The translations under genes and the position numbers were made by a program. From Cupriavidus pauculus (GTDB lineage: Bacteria > Pseudomonadota > Gammaproteobacteria > Burkholderiales > Burkholderiaceae): 64,000 nt of DNA. The stretch spans positions 930,001-994,000 of the forward strand of contig NZ_CP044067.1 of NCBI RefSeq assembly GCF_008693385.1. The letters run 5' to 3'. Positions 1 to 9,256 of this stretch are shown here, piece by piece. The stretch's first letter is position 1. Each line of letters starts with the position of its first letter. Under the pieces are notes generated by a model that saw nothing but the letters and a program-made list of their open reading frames with translations, ran no database searches and was not told the origin of the DNA.

Positions 1-2146
1 GCTCGACCTCGCCATAGGTCAGCAATCGCTCGGCATAGGCATGCCGCAGCAACGCGTCGTCGGGCCGTCGCGCCATCGCGCGTTCCAGCACGGCGAATCC
101 TTCCGGCCCGCGCTCGAGGCTGTCGAGCTGATTGAAGTAGTTGATGGCGGGTGCCGACGATCGCGCGCCAAGGCGTTCCACCCGTTGTGCGAGAAACTCG
201 AAACCATCGCTGGCGCGGCCCAGACCGACGCAGGCCTGGAAGTAGGCCACGGCATGATCTTCGTTGAACTCGCCAAGGCACGCCGCCGCGCGATAGTGAG
301 CGAGCGCGGCATGCTTGTCGCCCGCGACCCAAAGCGTCGTGGCGCGCGTTCGCCACGCTTCCGCGTCGGAGGGCTGCACACGCAGCGCACGCCGGACATT
401 CCGCTCCGCCTGCGGCAGCAGGCGCGCATCCGACGTCTGCAATTGCGCCAGACGCGTCAATAGTTCGGCATTCCATGGCTGCCTGGCGACGCCGGACTCG
501 ATCAGCCGCATGGCGGCCATTCCCTCGCCGAGCGATTCGAGCAGCCGCGACTTGTAGAACACGAGCGACGGCACTTCGCCGAAGCGGGCAATAAGGGCAT
601 CGGTCCGCGCAAGCAACGCGTCGGTGCTGCCGTCGTAATGCGCGAGGCCGCGATAGCACCAGTCGGTCAGCCAATGGTCGGGCGCCCGCGCGTTCTGGGC
701 CTCTGTCACCGACGCCGCCGTCTCGCGATCATGGACCTCCAGCGCGCGCATCGTCGCGTAATAGCTGTCCCAGCTCTCCGCATCGGGCAACACGATGCCA
801 TCGAGGCGATACACGGCCTCCTGTGGAATCAGTACCATGCCGCGCGGGCCGCTGAACCGGTTCTGCTCGAACAGCGGCTCCGGATCGAACTCGCCGAACA
901 CGCGCTGGAACGGATCGCGGATCAGCAGCGTGCCACGCAAGGCGTCGTAGCCGATCACGGCCTGGAGGTGTCCCGAACTCACGAACTGGGTGGTGAGCGT
1001 GAACGGGATGCCCGCGTCGATCAGCCGCGTGGCGACCTCCCAGTTGACGGTGAACTCGCGCGTCACGAAGCCATGACGCTCGGCCCAGGCGCGTTCGCTG
1101 GGCGCGGGGGTACCGTCGTAGCAGATCTCTTCGGCAATCTCGACGTGTTCGGCACTCCGCCCCCAGTAGCCCGCGATGGCACTCAATGTCGCGGGCGCAC
1201 AGGTCTGATGGTGCTGGCGGACAAAGCCCACGTGCAATTGCACCCGGCGCGGCGCCTCGCCCCCGGCGGCAACGGCGTCGAGCTTCTCGATCAGACGGGC
1301 ATGGAACGGCTGATCGGCGAGTCGCCGGCTGACGGACGCCGCCTCCTCGTACCGGCCCAGCCGCAGCAGCGTATCGGCTTCGTTGGCATCGAACCACGCC
1401 CGGTGAGCGCGCACCGCCCGCGGTGCGAAGGCCCTGCTTCGGTGCAACGCGGCGAGCGCTGCCTCGTGGTCTTCGAGTTCGGTCGCGACAAGATAGCGTT
1501 GCGCTTCGACGTCCGAGCTTTGCATGCGCGCCGATGCGTCATCGAGCAAACGCAGCGCTTCCCTGTCGCGGCCGGTCAGCGTGTAAAGGTGCGCGGCGGA
1601 CTGGATGGCGGAGCGGAAGTTCGGGTTCAGCGCGCATCCGCGCTCGGCCATGCCGATGGCCTCGGCATAGCGATCCTCGCGCTCCAGCACGGACGCGTGC
1701 TCCACATGGATCCACGGAGAATCTGGCCAGAGCCGGTGCGCCTCTTCGATCAACGCGCCCGCGCGCGCCCAGTCGCGCTGCAACGCCGCCAGATTGGCCC
1801 GATGGGCGAGCCATTCGGCGCGCTGCGGCGCAGTGGCATGGTCGGGCAGCGCATTGCGCTCGCTCCATTCCCAGCCGCGATAGTGGCCGTAGCGATCGGT
1901 GATCGTACGCAGATACGCCACCATCGCGTCGGGATCGGACGGATGCCGCCGCCACAGGAGCTCGATCAACGCATCGCCCCGTCGCCGGCCGCCACAATGA
2001 CGCAAAACGCGCGCGGCGAGCACGCATGCCGAAGGAGTCGGATTGTCCTTCAGCCCTTCGAGCAGCGGTAACGCGTCGAAGCTGTTGCCATGGTCGGCAA
2101 GGTGAAGAATATGATCGTAAAGGTCGAGCGGGGCAGCTTGTGTCAT
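1..2146 (-). CDS. TPR protein with internal C39-peptidase-like domain (partial, C-terminus beyond window)
   Basis: A leftward reading frame runs without a stop from an ATG at 2146 to the window edge, about 715 residues. An in-frame TAG lies 11 codons upstream of this ATG with no other start between, so the start is well fixed, although no clear Shine-Dalgarno is visible. Residues 1-300 and from about 520 on read as tetratricopeptide-type helical pairs (for example HVEHASVLEREDRYAEAIGMA). The middle holds a papain-fold C39-like domain: QHHQTCAPATLSAIAGYWG with Cys316, SSGHLQAVIGYD with His393, and IRDPFQR with Asp411, which form a plausible Cys-His-Asp triad. C39 domains usually cleave double-glycine leaders or act in bacteriocin export. 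No transporter or precursor peptide is seen here, so the substrate is unknown. There is no obvious signal peptide. Confidence 0.8.
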   Translation of the reverse strand, partial: MTQAAPLDLYDHILHLADHGNSFDALPLLEGLKDNPTPSACVLAARVLRHCGGRRRGDALIELLWRRHPSDPDAMVAYLRTITDRYGHYRGWEWSERNALPDHATAPQRAEWLAHRANLAALQRDWARAGALIEEAHRLWPDSPWIHVEHASVLEREDRYAEAIGMAERGCALNPNFRSAIQSAAHLYTLTGRDREALRLLDDASARMQSSDVEAQRYLVATELEDHEAALAALHRSRAFAPRAVRAHRAWFDANEADTLLRLGRYEEAASVSRRLADQPFHARLIEKLDAVAAGGEAPRRVQLHVGFVRQHHQTCAPATLSAIAGYWGRSAEHVEIAEEICYDGTPAPSERAWAERHGFVTREFTVNWEVATRLIDAGIPFTLTTQFVSSGHLQAVIGYDALRGTLLIRDPFQRVFGEFDPEPLFEQNRFSGPRGMVLIPQEAVYRLDGIVLPDAESWDSYYATMRALEVHDRETAASVTEAQNARAPDHWLTDWCYRGLAHYDGSTDALLARTDALIARFGEVPSLVFYKSRLLESLGEGMAAMRLIESGVARQPWNAELLTRLAQLQTSDARLLPQAERNVRRALRVQPSDAEAWRTRATTLWVAGDKHAALAHYRAAACLGEFNEDHAVAYFQACVGLGRASDGFEFLAQRVERLGARSSAPAINYFNQLDSLERGPEGFAVLERAMARRPDDALLRHAYAERLLTYGEVE

Positions 2147-2293
2147 GCGGCGCAGGTATCGACCGAAGGCCGCAGCCTAACCCCCAACATGACCCAGGCC
2201 CCTCGGTATTCTTTTTATGTTGGCCCTGAATCTACCGTAAGCCGCCACGAAAATGGTTGGATTCGCGCAATACCCCTCTAAATGATGGCCCCG

Positions 2294-3244
2294 TCAATGC
2301 GACGACACGTACATCGCGTCCTCGAACGCCTCCGGTACCGCAAACCCCTCGCGCATGCGCTTCGCTTCGGCGGCCGGCGTCAGGCCGAATAGCCGCTTGA
2401 ACTCCCGGCTGAATTGGGATGGGCTCGTGTAGCCCACCGCGACGCTCGCGGCCTCCGCGGTCAGGTCCTGCCTGACCATCAGCAGTCGCGCCTGATGCAG
2501 CCGCGTGGACTTGACGTACTGCATCGGCGAGACCTGCGTGATGGTCTTGAAGTGGCTATGGAAGCTCGGGACGCTCATGCCCGCCTCCTCCGCCAGCTGC
2601 GACACGTCCAGCTGTTGCGCGTAGTCGGCGTGGATGCGCCGCAACGATTTGCCGATGCGGCCGAACTGGCCTTTCATCGCCAGCGCCTGCCGCATCGCGC
2701 CGCCCTGCGCGCCCGTCAGCACGCGGAAATAGAGTTCGCGCAGGAGGCCCGGACCCAGTATCGCCGCCTCCAGCGGATCGGCCATCGCTTCGAGGAAGCG
2801 CAGCACCGACGCCTGCATCGCGCCGTCCATCGGCGTCGACATCATGCTCTGCGGCGATTGATCGCGCGCGGTCGCGCCTTCGCGGTCGATCTGCGTCGCC
2901 AGTTCGGCGGCCATTGCGAAATCCAGATGCAGGTACAGCGCCAGCAGCGGCCGCTGCGGCGTGGCGTCGGTTTCCATGCTGAACGGCACGGGCACCGAGA
3001 CGGCGAGATAGTGGTCCTGATCGTAGAGATACAGCTGGCCGCCGAAGTATCCCCGCTTGCGGCCCTGGCACACGATCACGATGCCCGGATCGTAGAGCAC
3101 CGGCGTGCGCGACAACGCGCGGTTCGAGCGCAGGATGCGGACGCTCGGCAGCGCCGTCAGGTTATAGCCCTCGTCGGGCGCCAGCCCGCGCAGCAGCGCA
3201 ACCGTACGTTGGCGTATCTCGGGAGAGCGATCCGGCACACTCAT
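2294..3244 (-). CDS. AraC family transcriptional regulator (AraC_N type)
   Basis: A regulator of about 316 residues. The N-terminal half matches the AraC-type effector domain (VLYDPGIVIVCQGRKRGYFGG). The C-terminal about 100 residues hold two helix-turn-helix motifs (DVSQLAEEAGMSVPSFHSHF and AEAASVAVGYTSPSQFSREF) with the usual GLTP ending. An ATG at 3244 is taken as start; a TTG four codons upstream is also possible, and neither has a clear ribosome site. It is divergent from the SDR gene at 3339 across 94 bp. That pairing is very common for AraC_N regulators, which usually activate an adjacent oxidoreductase, so the SDR is its likely target. The regulatory link is inferred. Confidence 0.9.
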   Translation of the reverse strand: MSVPDRSPEIRQRTVALLRGLAPDEGYNLTALPSVRILRSNRALSRTPVLYDPGIVIVCQGRKRGYFGGQLYLYDQDHYLAVSVPVPFSMETDATPQRPLLALYLHLDFAMAAELATQIDREGATARDQSPQSMMSTPMDGAMQASVLRFLEAMADPLEAAILGPGLLRELYFRVLTGAQGGAMRQALAMKGQFGRIGKSLRRIHADYAQQLDVSQLAEEAGMSVPSFHSHFKTITQVSPMQYVKSTRLHQARLLMVRQDLTAEAASVAVGYTSPSQFSREFKRLFGLTPAAEAKRMREGFAVPEAFEDAMYVSSH

Positions 3245-3338
3245 AGTTTTATGCAAGAACGTTAGCGGAATTTGGCTTATTCGGCCTCGATCACTAGACT
3301 ACCATGCACTCCATCCCCAATGCACAGGAGAAACGTCG

Positions 3339-4181
<843 letters not shown>

Positions 4182-4184
4182 CAA

Positions 4185-4215
4185 TAAAAAAGCCGCGACC
4201 TCGCGGTCGCGGCTT
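4185..4215. terminator. Intergenic rho-independent terminator, mainly for the leftward gene
   Basis: An 11-bp perfect stem (AAGCCGCGACC / GGTCGCGGCTT, 4190-4200 and 4205-4215) closes a TCGC loop. It is flanked on the left by an A-run that becomes a U-run in leftward transcripts. It lies between the convergent SDR gene (ends 4181) and PhoX gene (ends 4248), so it terminates the latter and may also stop the SDR transcript. Confidence 0.85.
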
Positions 4216-4247
4216 CCGTCACATCGGCGAGCGTAGCCGACCCAGGA

Positions 4248-6248
4248 TCAGACCTTGGTCGTCTTCACGCTCGTGGCATCGGCCGTCAGGTAACCCACGG
4301 CGGCACCGAAGCGATCCTTGTAGTTCGCGCGGATCAGCGGGTCCAGCGTGGCTTGCACCTTGGCATGCAGGCCGCTCCAGTCACCGGCGTGCTGGAAGTT
4401 GCTCATGATGTAGGTCCAGCCGTTGATCTCGTCAACAGCGTGCAGGCCCGTGGCTTCCGCGCCGGCCGGCGTGGAGAGCAGGCGCGACAGCTTCTTCGTG
4501 TCGACGTTGTACGCCCACAGGAAGTTGTTGACGTGCTGGCCGCTGTCTTCGCCGATGAACAGCGTGCGCAGCTTCTCCGAGAACTTGAGGTTGTCGGGAT
4601 TGCCGATGGTTTCCGGATCGGCCGTATTGCCCAGTGCATCGGCGGCGATATCCTTGCCGACGATCAGCGCGCTGGTCTGCATCGGCACCCATTCGCTGTT
4701 GATGGCCGCGCCGCTCGTGTCGACCTGGCCGCCAGCCAGCTTGTGCTGCATCACGCCACCGGCGTTCAATGCAGCGGGCACGCCGATATTGCTCTGCGCG
4801 TTCCAGCCCTTGGCATTGTTGATCACCATCGAATCGACGATGTTCTGCAGCGCCGAGTAAGCGATCTTGTCCCGGATGTTGACCGTGGTGCCTTCCATCT
4901 TGGTGAAGCCCATGCTGCCACCGGCCAGGTACGCATAACGGTGCGTCTCCAGGAACGCGGCCACGCGCTCCTTGCCCGGGACGATCTTGACCCACTGCGC
5001 CACGCCACCCGAGAAGATCTTGGTGTAGCTGGTGTCGCCGGGGTCGGCCCACTTGACGTCCATGATGTCGGTCGGGCGGTGCGACTTGGCCATCGCCTCC
5101 ACTTCCGCGCTGGTCGCGTGACCCAGCTTGATCCACTTCAGCGGCGCCGGCGTGGCGGCCGGGTCGATCGAGAAGCCCGAAACGACCTTGGCCACGTAAA
5201 GCGTACCGGCGGAGAGATCCTTCTCCTTGTCGGCCACGAACATGAACATGCCGGAGTTGGTCGCGTCGTCGCCCATCAGCACCGTGCGCTGGTCTGGCAT
5301 CACCTGCACGAGCTCGTGCGAGATACGGCCCAGGCAGTAGTGCTTCTTGATGGAGCCCGTACCGTCCGGGTTTACCGTGACTTCCGGCAGATGCCCGTAC
5401 AGGTACGGGTTCAGCGGAATCGACGCGTTGCCGTACAGGTTCTTGGCGAACGCGGCGTACTGCGTGAGGTTGGCGGCAACGGTCGTGAACGCGTCCGGCT
5501 CGTACTCTTCGCTCGACAGGTGCGTGTTCCACGGCGACAGGCTCGCGCCGCACGTGATCCACAGGCCGTTGGCGCTCGACGTATCCACGTTGTGGTACTT
5601 CACGAGCGTCAGCTTGCCGGTGGTCGGGTTCTGGTCGAGCGTAAGCACGGCGATCGGCGACGGCAGGCAGCCGTACGTGCTGACCAGGGCCTGGTCACGC
5701 GTCGTGTATTCGAACTGCACCACCGCGAACACGGTGTTGCCCGTCACGCCGGCAACCTTCGCGCCGTCGATCTTGAGCAGCGACGTGCCGTCCGGAGAGT
5801 CCGAGAAGAACTGGCGTTCCTTGCCGGCCACCGATGCGTCGATGATCGGCTGGTTGTTGATGTCGAAGTAGCCGCCCGACAGGATCTGGCCGCCATTGCC
5901 GTTGGGCACCATGTCGCCCGTGACGAAGAACGGCTGGTAGGCGAGCTTGAAGGTCTGGCTCGAACCGTCGGTGAAGGACACCTTGAGGCTCGACCCCACC
6001 GTCGTGGTGGCCATCGAGGCCGGGTTCGCCAGCGTCGGCGCGGGCATCGCGGTGAACTCGGCCTTGTCGAACGCCGGCGTTACCGGATTCGTCGGGTTGT
6101 TGGGCGTGGTGGGCGCGGTCGCCGCATCGTCGCCGTCACCGCCGCAACCGGCCAGCAGCGAGGTGGAAACGAAACCGAGCGGCAGCATCGGCGCGCCGGC
6201 GAGGACCTTGAGTGCCTTGCGGCGGGAAGCATCTGGCTTATCGGACAT
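4248..6248 (-). CDS. PhoX family (DUF839) Tat-exported lipoprotein, probable phosphatase
   Basis: A protein of 666 residues starting at ATG 6248, just after AGAAAG; frames further upstream lack a matching leader. The N-terminus has a twin-arginine signal (SRRKALKVLAG) followed by a lipobox (SLLAGC, Cys about residue 35). It should therefore be folded in the cytoplasm, exported by Tat and lipid-anchored. A low-complexity ATAPTTPNNPTNP linker follows. The rest matches the DUF839/PhoX beta-propeller family (for example ISHELVQVMPDQRTVLMGDD). Known PhoX enzymes are Ca/Fe-dependent alkaline phosphatases; activity here is inferred from family. A second PhoX-family gene lies directly upstream on the same strand (6638-8518), but a terminator separates them. 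A partial Pho-box-like half site lies about 100 bp upstream of the start (6348-6360). Confidence 0.85.
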   Translation of the reverse strand: MSDKPDASRRKALKVLAGAPMLPLGFVSTSLLAGCGGDGDDAATAPTTPNNPTNPVTPAFDKAEFTAMPAPTLANPASMATTTVGSSLKVSFTDGSSQTFKLAYQPFFVTGDMVPNGNGGQILSGGYFDINNQPIIDASVAGKERQFFSDSPDGTSLLKIDGAKVAGVTGNTVFAVVQFEYTTRDQALVSTYGCLPSPIAVLTLDQNPTTGKLTLVKYHNVDTSSANGLWITCGASLSPWNTHLSSEEYEPDAFTTVAANLTQYAAFAKNLYGNASIPLNPYLYGHLPEVTVNPDGTGSIKKHYCLGRISHELVQVMPDQRTVLMGDDATNSGMFMFVADKEKDLSAGTLYVAKVVSGFSIDPAATPAPLKWIKLGHATSAEVEAMAKSHRPTDIMDVKWADPGDTSYTKIFSGGVAQWVKIVPGKERVAAFLETHRYAYLAGGSMGFTKMEGTTVNIRDKIAYSALQNIVDSMVINNAKGWNAQSNIGVPAALNAGGVMQHKLAGGQVDTSGAAINSEWVPMQTSALIVGKDIAADALGNTADPETIGNPDNLKFSEKLRTLFIGEDSGQHVNNFLWAYNVDTKKLSRLLSTPAGAEATGLHAVDEINGWTYIMSNFQHAGDWSGLHAKVQATLDPLIRANYKDRFGAAVGYLTADATSVKTTKV

Positions 6249-6637
6249 GCTTTCTTTCTCGTATGTTGTACGCACGCAGCGTTGCACCGCGTCGCGGGGA
6301 AGTGTGGACGACCAAAACATCCATCAGGCCGACGCGGATGCTAAGAAGCTTTTGTGACAGGACGTTGAACCTGAGTGGATTTCAAGACATCCGAACGCTG
6401 GCGCCCCGCTCCCCACACATTCGAGACACGCAAAAAAAAAACCGCGACGCATGGGCCGCGGTGGTGAACTTGCCGAGACGGGCGACACCCACATGTCGTC
6501 CGCCAGCCCTTGCCTGGGGCGCTCGGCGGGTTGGCAGAGGTTCTTGCCAGGCCCAAATATTACGGCGTATTAATGACGGTCCCATGACATCGTGTCATGA
6601 CAACGCATCACCTCAATATCGCCCATATGGACGAGAC
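6249..6637. other. Intergenic region between the two PhoX genes
   Basis: 389 bp with no convincing gene. It holds the upstream region of the 4248-6248 gene, including CTGTCACAAAA on the minus strand at 6350-6360, which resembles the first half of a Pho box but has a poor second half. It also contains the terminator at 6431-6462 and a perfect 7-bp inverted repeat CATGACA-TCG-TGTCATG at 6583-6599, just past the stop of the upstream PhoX gene. The palindrome could be a small hairpin or a protein-binding site. Confidence 0.6.
6431..6462 (-). terminator. Rho-independent terminator after the upstream PhoX gene
   Basis: Read leftward, a short GC stem (ACCGCG / CGCGGT, 6441-6446 and 6457-6462) is followed by a run of ten A/T pairs (6432-6441) that gives an RNA U-tract. 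It lies about 175 bp past the stop of the 6638-8518 gene and should separate it from the next PhoX gene. Confidence 0.75.
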
Positions 6638-8518
6638 TCAGGCCCCGATCGGCTTGCCTTGCTTGTGGCGGATGACCACGGTCGAGGAGCGCGACGGCAG
6701 CACCGGATCCGGCCAGTTGCCATTCGGCTGGCCCGTTCCCGTCGGGTGCTGGATGTTGATGAAGAACGTCGTGAGGTCCGGCGTGTAGGCGATGCCCGTG
6801 ATCTCGCAACCGACCGGACCGACCAGAAAGCGCTTGACCTCGCGCGTGGCCTGATCGATGTAGTGCATCGAGTTGGCGCCGAAGATGTTCGTCACGCTCG
6901 TGCCCGTACCCGCATCGGTCTGCACCCACAGGCGGCCCTTCGGATCCACGCGAATGCCATCGGGGCTGGAGAACGTCGCGCCCTTCATATCGCCCTTGAG
7001 GTTCGCGGCCGCAATCGACGGATCGCCCGCGAGCAGCAGCAACTCCCACGTGAATGTCGTGGCCAGCGGCGAATCGCCCTGCTCGTGCCAGCGCACGATA
7101 TGGCCATGCGAGTTGTTGACGCGCGGGTTCGCGGCATCGGTCACCTGGCGGCCGCCGTTGTTGGTCAGCGTGCAGTAGATCGTGCGGTCGATGCCCACCG
7201 TGATCCATTCCGGGCGATCCATCAGCGTGCCGCCCGCAACGCGCGCCGCCGCCTTGGTGTTGATCAGCACGTCGGCCTGCGTGTTGAAATCGATGTTGGC
7301 CGGCGTCTGCGGACCCTGCGTGGTGTTGCCCGGGTCGACCGCGCCCGCCACCAGGCCGTTCATGCCCTGCGTGAGCTCGATCCAGTTGCCCGTGCCGTTG
7401 GCATTGAAGCGCGCCACGTAGAGCTTGCCGGTGTCGAGCAGGTTCGCGTTGTTCAGGCGGTTGGTCGCATCGAACGCGGCGCTCGGAATGAACTTGTAGA
7501 TGCAGCCCGGCGTGCCGTCGTCGCCCATGTAGAACGCCACGCGGTTCGACGCATCGGTCATGAACGCGGTGTTCTCGTGGTCGAAGCGGCCCATTGCCGT
7601 GCGCTTGACGGGCACGCCCGGCAGTTCCTGCTGCGGATCGATCTCGACCACCCAGCCGTAGCCGTTGTCGGGCTGCGTCGGGTCGAGGTAGTTGTCCGTG
7701 GTTTCCTCGCACGTCAGGTACGTGCCCCACGGCGTATGACCGCTCGAGCAGTTGTTGAGCGTGCCGACGACCGTCGCGCCCACCACGCTCGCCGCGGGAC
7801 CGGACACGCGATAGATCGTGTTGCCCGAGTAGCGCTTGTTGTAGAGCGAGTTGCGCTTGACCTGCCATTTGCCGGCCACGAGTTCGATCTCGATGACCGA
7901 CACGCCCACCGACGACAGCGCAATGCGCTTCTGCTCCGGCGTGGCGGTGGCCGCGTTGTAGGTGCCGCCCGGGAACAGGATCAGGTTGTCCATCGCCTCG
8001 TGGTTCATCACGAGCAGGCCACCCTTCTGCGGATCGACGCCAGGCAGCGTGAAGTAGTGCATGCCGTCGTGATTGCCGCCGGCCTGCTGCTCGGTTTCCA
8101 TCGAGGTCTGGAACGCGCCCTTGTAGCCCGCGGCACCTGCCGTCACCGGATCGCCGGCCGAGAACAGGACTTCCACCGAGTACGTGTCAGGCACCTGCAC
8201 GGTGTTCGGCGTGAGCTTGGACGCAAGCGGCTGGAAGTTGACGCTGTAGTCGAGCGGCTGCACGGGCGCCGGGCCCGGCGCGGGCACGGGGGCCGGTGCG
8301 GGGCTCGGTGCGGGCGCGGGATCGTCATCGCCACCGCATGCGGCGAGCAACCCGCCGCTGCCGAATGCGGTCAGCAGCGAAAGTCCGAGGCTGCCGCGCA
8401 GCACCTTGCGGCGTTCGGGATTGGCGGCAACGATTTCCTCGAGGCTCTGGCCCGGGACCGTGACAACGCCTTGCGCTTCGCGGCGCGGGGCGCGAAGCTT
8501 GTCCGTGATGTACGACAT
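6638..8518 (-). CDS. PhoX family (DUF839) Tat-exported lipoprotein, probable alkaline phosphatase
   Basis: A protein of 626 residues starting at ATG 8518, with AAGGAG 9 bases upstream; longer in-frame starts lack a signal sequence. After about 35 residues comes a Tat motif (ERRKVLRGSLG) and a lipobox (GLLAAC), then a PAPAPSPAPAP linker typical of exported lipoproteins. The body shows PhoX-family segments such as CSSGHTPWGTYLTCEETTDN and GRFDHENTAFMTD. PhoX enzymes release phosphate from organic esters outside the cytoplasmic membrane. A Pho box and -10 element lie just upstream (8562-8595), which supports control by PhoB under phosphate limitation. It is a paralogue of the gene at 4248-6248, but the two are not closely similar outside family motifs. 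Confidence 0.88.
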   Translation of the reverse strand: MSYITDKLRAPRREAQGVVTVPGQSLEEIVAANPERRKVLRGSLGLSLLTAFGSGGLLAACGGDDDPAPAPSPAPAPVPAPGPAPVQPLDYSVNFQPLASKLTPNTVQVPDTYSVEVLFSAGDPVTAGAAGYKGAFQTSMETEQQAGGNHDGMHYFTLPGVDPQKGGLLVMNHEAMDNLILFPGGTYNAATATPEQKRIALSSVGVSVIEIELVAGKWQVKRNSLYNKRYSGNTIYRVSGPAASVVGATVVGTLNNCSSGHTPWGTYLTCEETTDNYLDPTQPDNGYGWVVEIDPQQELPGVPVKRTAMGRFDHENTAFMTDASNRVAFYMGDDGTPGCIYKFIPSAAFDATNRLNNANLLDTGKLYVARFNANGTGNWIELTQGMNGLVAGAVDPGNTTQGPQTPANIDFNTQADVLINTKAAARVAGGTLMDRPEWITVGIDRTIYCTLTNNGGRQVTDAANPRVNNSHGHIVRWHEQGDSPLATTFTWELLLLAGDPSIAAANLKGDMKGATFSSPDGIRVDPKGRLWVQTDAGTGTSVTNIFGANSMHYIDQATREVKRFLVGPVGCEITGIAYTPDLTTFFINIQHPTGTGQPNGNWPDPVLPSRSSTVVIRHKQGKPIGA

Positions 8519-8561
8519 GAATGTCTTCTCCTTGTGGGGTCGGTGCGATTTACCGGCCCCG

Positions 8562-8595
8562 ATACTAGGGACATCACATGTCGGTTTCGTTACAG
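8562..8595 (-). promoter_or_regulatory. Candidate PhoB-dependent promoter (Pho box plus -10)
   Basis: On the minus strand, CTGTAACGAAACCGACAT (8595-8578) agrees with the Pho-box consensus (two CTGTCA-like repeats separated by an A/T-rich centre) at about 13 of 18 positions. Ten bases further on is TAGTAT (8567-8562), a fair -10. A Pho box replacing the -35 about 10 bases from the -10 is the standard PhoB architecture. It sits 44-77 bp upstream of the PhoX start at 8518. Confidence 0.6.
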
Positions 8596-8624
8596 CATGA
8601 CTGCAATACCAGTCATCTGCGGAT

Positions 8625-9119
8625 TCAACGCTGCAGATGGCTGCGCAAGATCTCCATGCCCTCGAGCAATTCGCCAACCTGCGCATCGGTCAGATCGCAG
8701 GCGCGTTCGAATGCGGCATCGACCTTGCGCGCCTTCTCGCGCATGGCCTGCCCCGCCGGGGTCAGGCGCAGCGACAGGCTGCGTTCGTCGCCGGGCGTGC
8801 GCTGGCGCGTGACGAGCCCCGCGGACTCGAGGCGCTTGAGCAGCGGCGTCATCGAGCCCGAGTCCTGCCCCAGGCGCGCGGCAAGGTCTTTCACGGCGAT
8901 ACCGTCCTGCTCCCAGAGCACCACCATGGCGAGGTACTGCGGGTACGTGAGGCCGGTTTCCTCGAGTAGCGGCTTATAGGTCTGCGTCATCGCCAGCGAG
9001 GTCGAGTAGATCAGGAAGCAGAGGCGCTGATCGACGGGGCGCAGCCTGGGCGCGGCCTTGGAGGCGGGGTTGTTGGCGGGCTTGTTGGCGGGGTTAGAGC
9101 GGGGCTTGTCGGGGGTCAT
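8625..9119 (-). CDS. MarR family regulator, OhrR-like
   Basis: A regulator of 164 residues from ATG 9119; earlier in-frame starts at 9149 and 9173 would run into the operator region. After a Pro/Asn/Lys-rich tail, the segment QRLCFLIYS followed by GLTYPQYLAMVVLWE is characteristic of OhrR, where the Cys (residue 34 here) is the peroxide-sensing thiol. The winged helix follows (LAARLGQDSGSMTPLLKRLES, then RTPGDERSLSLRLT). OhrR represses a divergent or adjacent gene until oxidised by organic hydroperoxide. Here the divergent gene is an exported alpha/beta hydrolase rather than Ohr, so the inducer may differ. Confidence 0.88.
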   Translation of the reverse strand: MTPDKPRSNPANKPANNPASKAAPRLRPVDQRLCFLIYSTSLAMTQTYKPLLEETGLTYPQYLAMVVLWEQDGIAVKDLAARLGQDSGSMTPLLKRLESAGLVTRQRTPGDERSLSLRLTPAGQAMREKARKVDAAFERACDLTDAQVGELLEGMEILRSHLQR

Positions 9120-9148
9120 GGGCGGAATGCGGGAATGTTCCCAAAGCA

Positions 9149-9208
9149 TAGTGCACACAAATATTTTGCGCAATAACTATTGACGCGCTAATTGTTAGTG
9201 CACTAATC
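9149..9208. promoter_or_regulatory. Divergent promoter with MarR-type palindromic operator
   Basis: The 12-bp perfect palindrome TTAGTGCACTAA (9195-9206) overlaps the -10 region of a rightward promoter: TTGACG at 9180-9185, 17-bp spacer, CTAATC at 9203-9208. The half site TAGTGCAC recurs at 9149-9156, beside the regulator's own upstream region. The layout fits repression of the hydrolase at 9257 and autoregulation by the adjacent OhrR-like protein. Confidence 0.7.
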
Positions 9209-9256
9209 TTCGTCCGTCAGTTCCTTTCTCCAACCCGTCAAAAAGGATTCGCAATC

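Noticed and set aside
638..2071. Long rightward open frame opposite the TPR/C39 gene
   Set aside because: It is antisense to a frame with clear TPR and C39 motifs; its Arg/His/Gln-rich product has no domain and is the usual GC-rich shadow.
4353..8812. Two very long rightward frames (663 and 866 codons) over the PhoX genes
   Set aside because: Antisense to proteins with Tat signals, lipoboxes and family motifs; translations are low-complexity Arg/Val/His-rich.
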